Positions 1-5,680 of a stretch of DNA of 6,268 nt are shown here, one piece after another. The notes beneath the pieces were generated by a model. It saw only the letters and a program-made list of their open reading frames with translations, had not been told where the DNA came from and ran no database searches. Each line of letters begins with the position of its first letter. Within the stretch, counting starts at the first letter, position 1. Position numbers and translations under genes: made by a program. Origin of the DNA: Lachnospiraceae bacterium (lineage in GTDB: Bacteria; Bacillota_A; Clostridia; Lachnospirales; Lachnospiraceae); the NCBI GenBank assembly GCA_017652545.1, contig JAGCAV010000240.1, positions 1 to 6,268 on the forward strand, in the 5' to 3' direction.

Positions 1-51
1 AGCAGAGCGTTTTTGAGGTGCATTTCTCAGCCAGGTACAAGACATTATGGA

Positions 52-92
52 TTCATGTGTCGGTGGGAACTTGTTCATACAAGACACATGAA
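52..92. repeat. 10-bp perfect inverted repeat upstream of the permease operon
   Basis: The arm TTCATGTGTC (52-61) is exactly complementary to GACACATGAA (83-92), separated by 21 bases. The spacer holds a second small complementarity, TTGT (71-74) with ACAA (79-82). In RNA this would form a long hairpin with a nested stem. No convincing coding sequence covers it. The function is unknown: it may be part of a leader or intergenic RNA structure ahead of the transporter genes, or an operator. The pairing is seen directly; the role is inference. Confidence 0.5.
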
Positions 93-103
93 GTGGATGG
101 ATT

Positions 104-118
104 TGGGGCGAAGCCCCA
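104..118 (+). other. Small GC-rich hairpin (GAA loop)
   Basis: TGGGGC (104-109) and GCCCCA (113-118) pair perfectly around a GAA triloop. It lies between the 52-92 inverted repeat and the terminator-like hairpin at 147-178. No T tract follows directly, so it is not a terminator by itself. It may be one element of a structured leader or a 3' end-protecting stem of the upstream transcript. Confidence 0.4.
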
Positions 119-146
119 CATCGGGTAAAAAAACAAATGACATTCG

Positions 147-178
147 CGGGCGGCGATAAAAAATCGCCGCCCGTTTTT
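147..178 (+). terminator. Rho-independent terminator or attenuator before the permease genes
   Basis: An 11-bp perfect GC-rich stem (147-157 with 163-173) closes on a five-A loop and runs straight into TTTTT (174-178), the classic form of an intrinsic terminator for plus-strand transcription. It lies only 29 bases before the start codon of the first permease. In many CUT1 sugar ABC operons the abundant solute-binding protein is encoded immediately upstream and a leaky terminator between the genes keeps permease expression lower; that is the most likely role here. It could alternatively fully end an unrelated upstream transcript, in which case the permeases would need their own promoter. I see no good one between 178 and 208. 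Confidence 0.85.
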
Positions 179-207
179 GCCAACAAAGGAAAGGAACCAA
201 TAAGATT

Positions 208-1257
208 ATGGGAGCAACCGAGCAGGGCAACAAAGCCCTTTCGATCATTCTGCTGATCGGTGGGATCGCGCTGATGGCAGCCGCTTTGGTGCTTGATATC
301 ACAGGGAACAAGTTCTTCCTTCGAGGGGAGATGCTGATCGTCGGAATGATCTGCTTTTTCCTCGGCCTGTATCTGATACCGAGCAAGAAGCATCATAGAA
401 AGATCGTTTATTTTATCTTCCTGTTTCCGCTGCTGTTTACATTTGGCGTGACAGTGATCATACCGCTTGTTCTTGGTATCGGGTATTCATTTACGGACTG
501 GACCGGCATTAAGTTTACACAGGTCGTCGGCCTTTCCAATTATACATCCATGTTCAAGGATCCGGCCTTTATCTGGTCAATCCTGATCACATTCATCTTC
601 GTTGTGCTGAATATGGTCCTGGTCAACGTGATCGCGTTCCTTCTGGCTCTGCTCTGCACATCCAAGGTGAAAGGCATCGGATTCTTCAGGACAGCGTATT
701 TCCTGCCGAACCTGATCGGCGGTATCGTTCTGGGTTATATCTGGCAGTTCGTATTCAGCAACGTGCTGATCTCCATCACCAAGATTTCATGGCTGTCTCA
801 GACGAAAATGGCCATGTTTGCCATCATCATCGTGTATATCTGGCAGTATGCCGGCTATATCATGCTGATCTATATCACCGGTCTGACACAGGTGCCCGGA
901 GACGTGCTGGAAGCGGCTTCGATCGACGGAGCTTCACCGTCCCAGACGCTGTTTAACATCAAGATCCCCATGATCGCATCAACGGTGACGATCTGTACCT
1001 TCCTGACGCTGACATCCGCATTCAAGCAGTTTGATGTCAACATGGCTCTGACGAACGGTGCAGGCTCAGTACCGAACTTTATGGGCAATTATCTGTCGAA
1101 CGGTACCCAGATGCTCGCATTGAACATCTACAATACGGCCATTGCGAAGAACAGCTATGCGCTGGGCCAGGCCAAGGCAGTTCTGTTCTTTATCATCCTT
1201 GCCTGCGTATCGCTGATCCAGGTTCGTATTTCCAATAAGAGGGAGGTGGAGATGTAA
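208..1257 (+). CDS. Carbohydrate ABC transporter permease, MalF/UgpA type
   Basis: This is an inner-membrane permease subunit of a CUT1 (binding-protein-dependent) sugar importer, 349 residues. It pairs with the next gene's product to form the translocation channel. The EAA coupling motif that contacts the ATPase is seen at about residues 235-254 (EAASIDGAS followed by IKIP). Hydrophobic segments suggest eight membrane helices. Two of them (about 11-30 and 42-58) form an N-terminal extension, joined by a basic KKHHRK linker to the usual six-helix core that begins near residue 66. Most UgpA/LacF-type permeases are about 290 residues, so the extra 60 residues are notable; E. coli MalF also has two additional N-terminal helices. 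An AAGGA sequence at 191-195 may be the ribosome binding site, though its 12-base spacing is long. The gene shares one base with the next (TAATG). The substrate is inferred to be malto-oligosaccharide from the downstream malQ; the family is sure, the substrate is not. Confidence 0.93.
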   Translation: MGATEQGNKALSIILLIGGIALMAAALVLDITGNKFFLRGEMLIVGMICFFLGLYLIPSKKHHRKIVYFIFLFPLLFTFGVTVIIPLVLGIGYSFTDWTGIKFTQVVGLSNYTSMFKDPAFIWSILITFIFVVLNMVLVNVIAFLLALLCTSKVKGIGFFRTAYFLPNLIGGIVLGYIWQFVFSNVLISITKISWLSQTKMAMFAIIIVYIWQYAGYIMLIYITGLTQVPGDVLEAASIDGASPSQTLFNIKIPMIASTVTICTFLTLTSAFKQFDVNMALTNGAGSVPNFMGNYLSNGTQMLALNIYNTAIAKNSYALGQAKAVLFFIILACVSLIQVRISNKREVEM

Positions 1258-2123
1258 TGAGTAAAGAGACAAAGACCAAAAGATGGATCCTCTTTATCGT
1301 CGGTATTCTGATCGCCCTCTATGTCCTTTTCCCGTTCTATCTGGTTGTCATGAACTCCTTTAAAAACCAGAACAGCATCGTTGCGAGTCCGGTTTCTATT
1401 ATTGGAGCTTCTTTCCATCAGTTTGTCGAGAACCTTGGGAAGGTGGTCTACAACTCCAACTTCAATTTCTGGTATGCGCTTGGGACGTCCGTTCTTGTTA
1501 CGGTGATCTCCCTCGTCCTCCTGATGGTGTTCGGAGGTATGGCCGCATGGGTCATCAGCCGCAACAATAAGAAAAAATGGGCAACTGCCATCTACATGAT
1601 CTTTATCGCATCCATGATCATTCCGTTCCAGGTGGTCATGCTTCCGCTGATCTCCACCTTCCGTGATGTAGGCAAGTTTGTCGGAATCAGCATGCTGCAG
1701 TCCATTCCCGGCATCGTGTTTGCGTATTGCGGTTTCGGCGGCGCCATGACCGTGTTCATTCTGACCGGTTTCATCAAGGGCATTCCCTATGAACTGGAAG
1801 AGGCCGCGGCGATTGACGGCTGCTCCCCGGAGGGAACATTCTTCCGGATCATTTTCCCGCTTCTCAAGCCGGTGCTTACGACCGTGACCATTCTGAACGG
1901 CATGTGGATCTGGAATGACTACCTTCTGCCTTCACTGATGCTGGGACAGAACGGTAAGGTCAAGACGCTTCCCGTGGCAGTACAGGCTTTTGTCGGTTCC
2001 TATGTCAAACAGTGGGATCTGATCCTGACAGCAGCGCTGCTTGCGATCGTACCCATGATCATCATCTTCCTGTTCGCACAGAAGCAGATCATGAGCGGTA
2101 TGGTAGAAGGCGCGGTCAAGTAA
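1257..2123 (+). CDS. Carbohydrate ABC transporter permease, MalG/UgpE type
   Basis: This is the second membrane subunit of the CUT1 sugar importer, 288 residues, the usual family length. Six hydrophobic segments are visible, the first at about residues 10-32. The EAA loop lies at about residues 182-201 (EAAAIDG, then FFRIIFPLLKP). The WNDYLLP sequence near 219-225 and the C-terminal GMVEGAVK are characteristic of this subfamily. Its ATG overlaps the stop of the preceding permease by one base, so the two are probably translationally coupled at equal stoichiometry. GGGAGG (1241-1246) and GGAG (1248-1251) inside the upstream gene serve as ribosome binding sites. No ATP-binding subunit gene follows; the importer probably uses a shared MsmK/MalK-type ATPase encoded elsewhere (inference from known Gram-positive CUT1 systems). 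Confidence 0.94.
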   Translation: MSKETKTKRWILFIVGILIALYVLFPFYLVVMNSFKNQNSIVASPVSIIGASFHQFVENLGKVVYNSNFNFWYALGTSVLVTVISLVLLMVFGGMAAWVISRNNKKKWATAIYMIFIASMIIPFQVVMLPLISTFRDVGKFVGISMLQSIPGIVFAYCGFGGAMTVFILTGFIKGIPYELEEAAAIDGCSPEGTFFRIIFPLLKPVLTTVTILNGMWIWNDYLLPSLMLGQNGKVKTLPVAVQAFVGSYVKQWDLILTAALLAIVPMIIIFLFAQKQIMSGMVEGAVK

Positions 2124-2158
2124 GAAACTGTGGGCGACATGCCGGACCATCAGATCAT

Positions 2159-2181
2159 GTTGGGATCAGGTTGATCCCAAC
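2159..2181. repeat. 10-bp inverted repeat in the permease-malQ gap
   Basis: GTTGGGATCA (2159-2168) pairs perfectly with TGATCCCAAC (2172-2181) around a GGT loop. No T tract follows, so it is not a standard terminator. As DNA it is a near-perfect 23-bp palindrome and could be an operator for a transcription factor. As RNA it is a stable hairpin 35 bases after the permease stop codon. The two roles cannot be told apart from this sequence alone. Confidence 0.55.
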
Positions 2182-2200
2182 CGGTATCCATGCTGTTTAC

Positions 2201-2234
2201 CAGGCGGCCGCATCCGGAATGATGCGGCCGCCTG
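2201..2234. repeat. 14-bp perfect GC-rich inverted repeat before malQ
   Basis: The arm at 2201-2214 is fully complementary to 2221-2234 around a six-base loop. Each arm contains GCGGCCGC (2204-2211 and 2224-2231). The stem would be very stable in RNA, but what follows is CTGCGCTTCCC rather than a T tract, so it is not a canonical intrinsic terminator. It lies about 30 bases before the malQ start. Likely roles, inferred, are protection or processing of the permease mRNA 3' end, or differential expression of permeases and malQ. Confidence 0.65.
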
Positions 2235-2250
2235 CTGCGCTTCCCTCAAC

Positions 2251-2259
2251 AGAAGGTGA
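2251..2259 (+). promoter_or_regulatory. Ribosome binding site that sets the malQ start
   Basis: AGAAGGTGA matches the anti-Shine-Dalgarno complement AGGAGGTGA with one mismatch and sits five bases before the ATG at 2265 (eight from the AGAAGG core). An in-frame GTG at 2256 lies inside this site and has no binding site of its own, so the ATG at 2265 is preferred. Confidence 0.8.
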
Positions 2260-2264
2260 CAAAC

Positions 2265-3758
2265 ATGAACAGACAATCAGGTATTTTACTTCCGATCTTT
2301 TCCCTCCCCGGGAGATACGGGATCGGGTGCTTTTCAAAAGAAGCATACGGCTTTGCGGATTTTCTGAAAAGAACCGGCCAGCAGTGCTGGCAGATCCTGC
2401 CGCTGGGACCGACGGGATATGGAGATTCTCCCTACCAGTCTTTTTCGACCTTTGCCGGAAACCCCTATTTTATCAGTCTTGAGATGCTGATCAGTGACGG
2501 CCTTCTCACAGAGGAAGAATGTGAGGCGCTGAATGCGCCGGGTACGGAACGCTGTATTGATTACGGGCTGCTCTATACCGGAAAGATTACATTGCTGAAG
2601 AAGGCATGCGCACGCTCTGCGTATGATAAGAATCCGGCATTCAGTGCCTTTTGTGAAAAGAACGCATACTGGCTGGATGACTACAGCCTGTTCATGGCCC
2701 TGAAGGAAGAGCACGGCGGAAAACCCTTTGATCAGTGGGAGCCGGCACTTGCGGCGTATGAGGAATCAGCTGTGGCAGAGGCGGCGAAGCGGCTGCAGCA
2801 GGAGATGGCATTCTACCGGTTTGTCCAGTTTGAATTTGACCGTGAATGGAAAAAACTCCGGGAATATGTGAACAGCCTGGGCATCAGGATCATCGGTGAC
2901 ATTCCGATCTATGTATCGGCGGACAGCGCTGATTTCTGGGCTCACCGGGATCTTTTCATGCTGGATGAGCGGGGCAGGATCAGGATGGTGGCAGGCGTGC
3001 CGCCGGACGGGTTCTCGGCGGACGGCCAGCTCTGGGGCAATCCGCTCTACGACTGGCCGCACCACAAAGCGACCGGTTTTGACTGGTGGAAAAGGCGTAT
3101 CGGAAAATGTCTGGAACTCTACGATATCATCCGGATCGACCATTTCCGCGGTTTCGATGAATTCTTTGCTGTTCCGGCTACGGACAGCACTGCGGCAAAC
3201 GGGCACTGGGAGAAGGGACCCGGACTGGATCTTTTCCTGGCGCTTGAACAGTCATTCGGAAAGCTGAACATCATCGCCGAAGACCTTGGGTATGTCACGG
3301 ACACTGTACGGAAACTGGTGCGGGATACAGGCTTCCCCAACATGAAGGTGCTTGAATTTGCCTTTGATTCCAGGGATTCAACGGGGGCCGCGGAATACCT
3401 TCCTTATACATACGGACATAACTGCGTCGTCTACACCGGCACCCATGACAATGAGACGGTGAGAGGCTGGCTTGACAGCATCCTGCCTGAGGAGCTGGCA
3501 CAGGTCAGAGCGTATCTTGGCGTCATGACAGAAGACCCGCAGGAGATCGTAGACAAGATGATCCGTATGGCACAGGGAAGTGTGGCAGACCTGTGTGTGA
3601 TCCCGCTGCAGGACTATCTGGGCCTGGATAACTCGGCTCGGATCAATCAGCCGTCCACTTTCGGAACCAACTGGCAGTGGCGGATGAGGCAGGAAGACCT
3701 GACCGCGGAGCTTGAACAGCGGATCCTGGGACTGACAAAACTCTACGGCAGGATGTAA
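2265..3758 (+). CDS. malQ: 4-alpha-glucanotransferase (amylomaltase, GH77)
   Basis: This cytoplasmic enzyme transfers 4-alpha-glucan segments between malto-oligosaccharides, releasing glucose and making longer chains that phosphorylases can degrade. The protein is 497 residues, the normal length for the short bacterial amylomaltases. Catalytic residues are all visible: nucleophile Asp292 in RIDHFRGF, acid/base Glu339 in IIAEDLG, and the stabilising Asp395 in GTHDNET. These numbers nearly coincide with those of Thermus aquaticus amylomaltase. Other family signatures include the N-terminal GILLP and GYGIG-like (RYGIG) stretch, GPTGYGDSPYQSFS (48-61), GDIPIYVS (211-218), GVPPDGFSADGQLWGNPLYDW (244-264) and the C-terminal NQPSTFGTNWQWR. 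The gene follows the sugar permeases after a 141-base gap with two hairpins, and probably belongs to the same maltodextrin operon. It converges with the phosphatase gene 27 bases downstream, with no evident terminator between them. Confidence 0.97.
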   Translation: MNRQSGILLPIFSLPGRYGIGCFSKEAYGFADFLKRTGQQCWQILPLGPTGYGDSPYQSFSTFAGNPYFISLEMLISDGLLTEEECEALNAPGTERCIDYGLLYTGKITLLKKACARSAYDKNPAFSAFCEKNAYWLDDYSLFMALKEEHGGKPFDQWEPALAAYEESAVAEAAKRLQQEMAFYRFVQFEFDREWKKLREYVNSLGIRIIGDIPIYVSADSADFWAHRDLFMLDERGRIRMVAGVPPDGFSADGQLWGNPLYDWPHHKATGFDWWKRRIGKCLELYDIIRIDHFRGFDEFFAVPATDSTAANGHWEKGPGLDLFLALEQSFGKLNIIAEDLGYVTDTVRKLVRDTGFPNMKVLEFAFDSRDSTGAAEYLPYTYGHNCVVYTGTHDNETVRGWLDSILPEELAQVRAYLGVMTEDPQEIVDKMIRMAQGSVADLCVIPLQDYLGLDNSARINQPSTFGTNWQWRMRQEDLTAELEQRILGLTKLYGRM

Positions 3759-3785
3759 GTGATCTGAACTGCAGCGTGCCATGCG

Positions 3786-4388
3786 TCATTCGCTCAGAAG
3801 ACAGTCAAGCTTTCGAATGAGAGCTTCCTTCGAGGTCACATGAAAGGTTTCAAACCCCAGTCTGTCTGCTGCCTCGATGTTTGGCTGCAGATCATCAAAG
3901 AACAGGCACTCAGCCGGATCAAGGCCATAGGTCTCAAGCAGGTGCCTGTAGATGGCCGGATCCGGCTTGATCAGGTGGACCTGATAGGAAATGACGACGC
4001 CGTCCATCCAGGCCATGAACGGCGCATTGCTAAATTGCCTGCTGTAGAAAGGTTCCGCATAGTTTGACAGGATATACAATCGATAACCTTTATTGCCGAG
4101 CAGATGAACCCGCTCCCAGACGTCGGGACGATCGACCTTCATCTGCTCGCTGTTTTGTATAAGCCAGTGAATGTCGCTGCGCAGTTCGGGCAGGTTGCGA
4201 CAGAACAGTTCAACCACATCCGGGAACGGGTCAATGCCAAGATCCAGCCTGGCCCAGAGAGGATCGCTGAAGACGCCTTTTATCATCTGCTCGATCCTGT
4301 CCATGGACATGCCATGAGTTTGCAGCATCTCCAGGGTCCTGAATCCAAGAAGGACATTGCCGACGTCAAAGATGAGGTTTTTGATCAT
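3786..4388 (-). CDS. HAD-family phosphatase, YihX-like (possible glucose-1-phosphatase)
   Basis: This is a haloacid dehalogenase superfamily hydrolase of 200 residues, probably cytoplasmic. Motif I is IFDVGNVL with nucleophile Asp8; the +2 position is Gly10 rather than the usual second aspartate, as in the YihX/epoxide-hydrolase N-terminal subgroup. Motif II is LSN (Ser108), motif III is IKPD (Lys141), and motif IV is FFDD (Asp165, Asp166) followed by PNIEAADRLGF. A helical cap lies between about residues 15 and 90. The overall pattern resembles E. coli YihX, which hydrolyses alpha-D-glucose 1-phosphate, a product of maltodextrin phosphorolysis; lying next to malQ makes this attractive but unproven. 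An AAGGAGG site (4405-4399) lies 10 bases from the ATG at 4388, and only 4 bases from an alternative in-frame GTG at 4394 that would add two residues. The gene is convergent with malQ and divergent from azlC. Confidence 0.88.
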   Translation of the reverse strand: MIKNLIFDVGNVLLGFRTLEMLQTHGMSMDRIEQMIKGVFSDPLWARLDLGIDPFPDVVELFCRNLPELRSDIHWLIQNSEQMKVDRPDVWERVHLLGNKGYRLYILSNYAEPFYSRQFSNAPFMAWMDGVVISYQVHLIKPDPAIYRHLLETYGLDPAECLFFDDLQPNIEAADRLGFETFHVTSKEALIRKLDCLLSE

Positions 4389-4418
4389 AATCACATTTCC
4401 TCCTTAAGTCTTACTGGT

Positions 4419-4446
4419 ATTTTACAACAGGCATGATATAATGCAA
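4419..4446 (-). promoter_or_regulatory. Putative promoter of the HAD phosphatase gene
   Basis: Reading the minus strand, TTGCAT (4446-4441) and TAAAAT (4424-4419) are separated by 16 bases, a plausible sigma-A promoter. Transcription would start near 4412 and give a short leader holding the AAGGAGG site. The -35 element overlaps the -10 element of the opposing azlC promoter. Confidence 0.5.
4434..4442 (+). promoter_or_regulatory. Putative extended -10 promoter of azlCD
   Basis: TGaTATAAT is a perfect -10 hexamer (4437-4442) with the TG extension at 4434-4435. No good -35 element is seen at the usual spacing; TTACTG (4411-4416) would be 20 bases away. Transcription is expected to start near 4449, which leaves an 80-base leader before the chosen azlC start. 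Confidence 0.6.
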
Positions 4447-4515
4447 GGGTTCCAAACCTAACATGCCGGGTTATGTGACCTTGGGCATGGGAGAGGTACA
4501 GTCAGACAGGATGTC

Positions 4516-4520
4516 AGAGG
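4516..4520 (+). promoter_or_regulatory. Ribosome binding site that sets the azlC start
   Basis: AGAGG followed by A, eight bases before the ATG at 4529, is the best-placed site. In-frame ATGs at 4463, 4487 and 4511 lack well-spaced sites, and the one at 4463 would lie only about 14 bases from the predicted transcript start. Confidence 0.55.
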
Positions 4521-4528
4521 ATACAGTC

Positions 4529-5263
4529 ATGCAGACGACAAATCAGGATCGCTTATCAGCAAGGATCCGTTTTCTGAAGGGGATAAAGACGGGCATACCC
4601 ATTGCACTGGGTTATTTTGCGGTATCGTTCGCGCTGGGCATCACAGCCAGGGCGGCAGGCATGAATGCCCTGCAGGCAGGCGCCATGTCGGTCGGTATGG
4701 TCGCGTCGGCCGGCGAGTTCGCGGCGGTGACGCTGATCGCTTCCGGGGCCGGTGTGCTGGAGATGATCACAACTACGATCGTCGTCAATCTGCGGTATTT
4801 TCTGATGGGCGCCGCGCTGTCACAGAAGGTCAGCGAGAAGACACCGATGATTCACCGCTTCCTTCTTTCCTATTGCATTACGGATGAGATCTTCGGCGTG
4901 TGCATGGCGCAGGAGGGATATCTGGTCCCGGTGTTTGTCTACGGAACAACGGCCATTTCGGTCACCGGATGGACGGCAGGCACCGTACTGGGAGCCCTGA
5001 TGGGGAACATCCTGCCGCACATGGTGGTGAACGCGCTGTCAGTAGCGCTTTACGGCATGTTCCTTGCCGTCATTATCCCCGCTGCCAGGAAAAACAGGTT
5101 TATTCTGCTGGTGGTGATCGTTTCCATGGCGGCAGGCGCGCTGTTTTCGTGGGCACCCGTTCTTCGGAGCATTTCTTCCGGTTTCAGGGTCATTATCCTG
5201 ACGATTCTGATCGCGGGCGGAGCCGCGCTGATCAGGCCGGCAGATGAGGAGGTGAAGGAATGA
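4529..5263 (+). CDS. azlC: AzlC family branched-chain amino acid exporter, large subunit
   Basis: This is an integral membrane protein of 244 residues from this start, typical for AzlC (about 230-250). In Bacillus subtilis AzlC and AzlD act together in branched-chain amino acid transport (4-azaleucine resistance), and the homologous Corynebacterium BrnFE pair exports isoleucine, leucine, valine and methionine. Family features are visible: the N-terminal GIKTGIPIALGYFAVSFALG helix (18-37), ALQAGAMSVGMVASAGEFAAV (47-67), the conserved NLRYFLMGAALS (87-98), the YCITDEIFG segment (115-123), and ILPHMVVNALSVALYGMF (161-178). Three more hydrophobic stretches follow. The start is uncertain: ATGs at 4463, 4487 and 4511 would add 22, 14 or 6 mostly polar residues. 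The stop overlaps the azlD start (ATGA), so the two are co-translated. The actual substrate cannot be read from sequence; methionine or other amino acids are possible. Confidence 0.93.
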   Translation: MQTTNQDRLSARIRFLKGIKTGIPIALGYFAVSFALGITARAAGMNALQAGAMSVGMVASAGEFAAVTLIASGAGVLEMITTTIVVNLRYFLMGAALSQKVSEKTPMIHRFLLSYCITDEIFGVCMAQEGYLVPVFVYGTTAISVTGWTAGTVLGALMGNILPHMVVNALSVALYGMFLAVIIPAARKNRFILLVVIVSMAAGALFSWAPVLRSISSGFRVIILTILIAGGAALIRPADEEVKE

Positions 5264-5556
5264 GAACATGGACATCTCTTTTGATCATGTTTGTTGTGAT
5301 CTACAGTGTCAGGATGATTCCGATGATCCTCCTGCGCAGGAATATCACCAACCGCTTTATCCGGTCCTTTCTTCACTATGTGCCATATGTGACGCTGGCT
5401 GTGATGACCTTCCCGGCGATCATTCAGGCGACAGACAAACCGCTTTCAGGCTTCGCAGCCCTCATCGTGGGTGTTCTGGCAGCCTGGTTCAACGGGGATC
5501 TGTTCTTTACCGCCGTATGCTGCTGCGTAACGGTGTTCCTGACCGGACTGATCTGA
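5260..5556 (+). CDS. azlD: AzlD family branched-chain amino acid exporter, small subunit
   Basis: This small membrane protein (98 residues, family about 100-110) partners with AzlC. It has three to four hydrophobic helices (about 5-24, 40-55, 64-77 and 82-97). The conserved pattern RMIPMILLR (18-26), FLHYVPYVTLAVMTFPAI (37-54) and a closing helix is typical of AzlD. A run of three cysteines (87-89) lies in the last helix and is unusual, but nothing shows it is functional. A perfect AGGAGGTGA (5247-5255) at the end of azlC gives very strong re-initiation at the overlapping ATG, which suggests equal or higher synthesis of the small subunit. No terminator is seen after the stop; a new promoter begins ten bases later. 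Confidence 0.92.
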   Translation: MRTWTSLLIMFVVIYSVRMIPMILLRRNITNRFIRSFLHYVPYVTLAVMTFPAIIQATDKPLSGFAALIVGVLAAWFNGDLFFTAVCCCVTVFLTGLI

Positions 5557-5561
5557 GTGCG

Positions 5562-5589
5562 CGGCTTGCTTTTTGAATATCGGCTTGCT
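5562..5589 (+). repeat. Direct repeat of nine bases across the ecfT promoter
   Basis: CGGCTTGCT occurs at 5562-5570 and again at 5581-5589, with starts 19 bases apart. The first copy includes most of the -35 element and the second abuts and enters the -10 element. The spacing is nearly two helical turns, so a regulator could bind both copies on the same face, but chance similarity is possible. Confidence 0.45.
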
Positions 5590-5594
5590 ATAAT
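5566..5594 (+). promoter_or_regulatory. Promoter of ecfT
   Basis: TTGCTT (5566-5571) and a perfect TATAAT (5589-5594) are separated by exactly 17 bases, and TGC before the hexamer makes it an extended -10. It is a strong sigma-A-type promoter ten bases after the azlD stop codon. Transcription should start near 5601, leaving an 80-base leader. Confidence 0.75.
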
Positions 5595-5610
5595 CTCACC
5601 GTTTACAGGC

Positions 5611-5628
5611 CCGTGAATCACATCACGG
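5611..5628 (+). other. Leader hairpin 1 upstream of ecfT
   Basis: CCGTGA (5611-5616) and TCACGG (5623-5628) pair perfectly around a six-base loop. The hairpin is close to the predicted transcript start. It has no T tract. It may stabilise the 5' end or be an operator half of a regulator; the function is unknown. Confidence 0.4.
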
Positions 5629-5636
5629 ACGATTAC

Positions 5637-5658
5637 CCGGACGTATCTTCCGGTCCGG
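5637..5658 (+). other. Leader hairpin 2 upstream of ecfT
   Basis: CCGGAC (5637-5642) and GTCCGG (5653-5658) pair perfectly around a ten-base loop, just before the AGGGAGA sequence (5661-5667) that is the only strong purine-rich candidate ribosome binding site. That site is 13 bases from the ATG, longer than usual, so the hairpin could influence translation start. This is inference. Confidence 0.4.
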
Positions 5659-5680
5659 ACAGGGAGAATATTCTTCAGGC

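Noticed and set aside
13..41. TTGAGG and TACAAG at 17-base spacing as a promoter
   Set aside because: Both hexamers match consensus at only four of six bases; too weak to call.
62..75. GGTGGGAAC resembling the T-box antiterminator motif
   Set aside because: It does not match the full AGGGTGGnACCGCG consensus and no specifier stem is visible.
3..128. Open frame of 41 codons ending at TAA 126-128, possibly the tail of an upstream gene
   Set aside because: Its translation resembles no known C terminus, it covers a perfect inverted repeat and a hairpin, and codon choice does not match the neighbours. It cannot be excluded without upstream sequence.
2160..2199. Separate promoter for malQ in the intergenic gap
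   Set aside because: Possible -35 sequences (TTGGGA, TTGATC) have no acceptable -10 element at 16-18 bases.
2012..2482. Plus-strand open frame overlapping the end of the MalG-type gene and the start of malQ
   Set aside because: It is a shadow frame: low-complexity, arginine- and proline-rich translation, overlapping two well-supported genes.
3759..3785. Shared terminator between malQ and the convergent HAD gene
   Set aside because: The 27-base gap has no GC-rich stem followed by a T tract on either strand.
4104..4436. Plus-strand open frame opposite the HAD gene
   Set aside because: It lies antisense to a gene with clear family motifs and its translation has no recognisable features.
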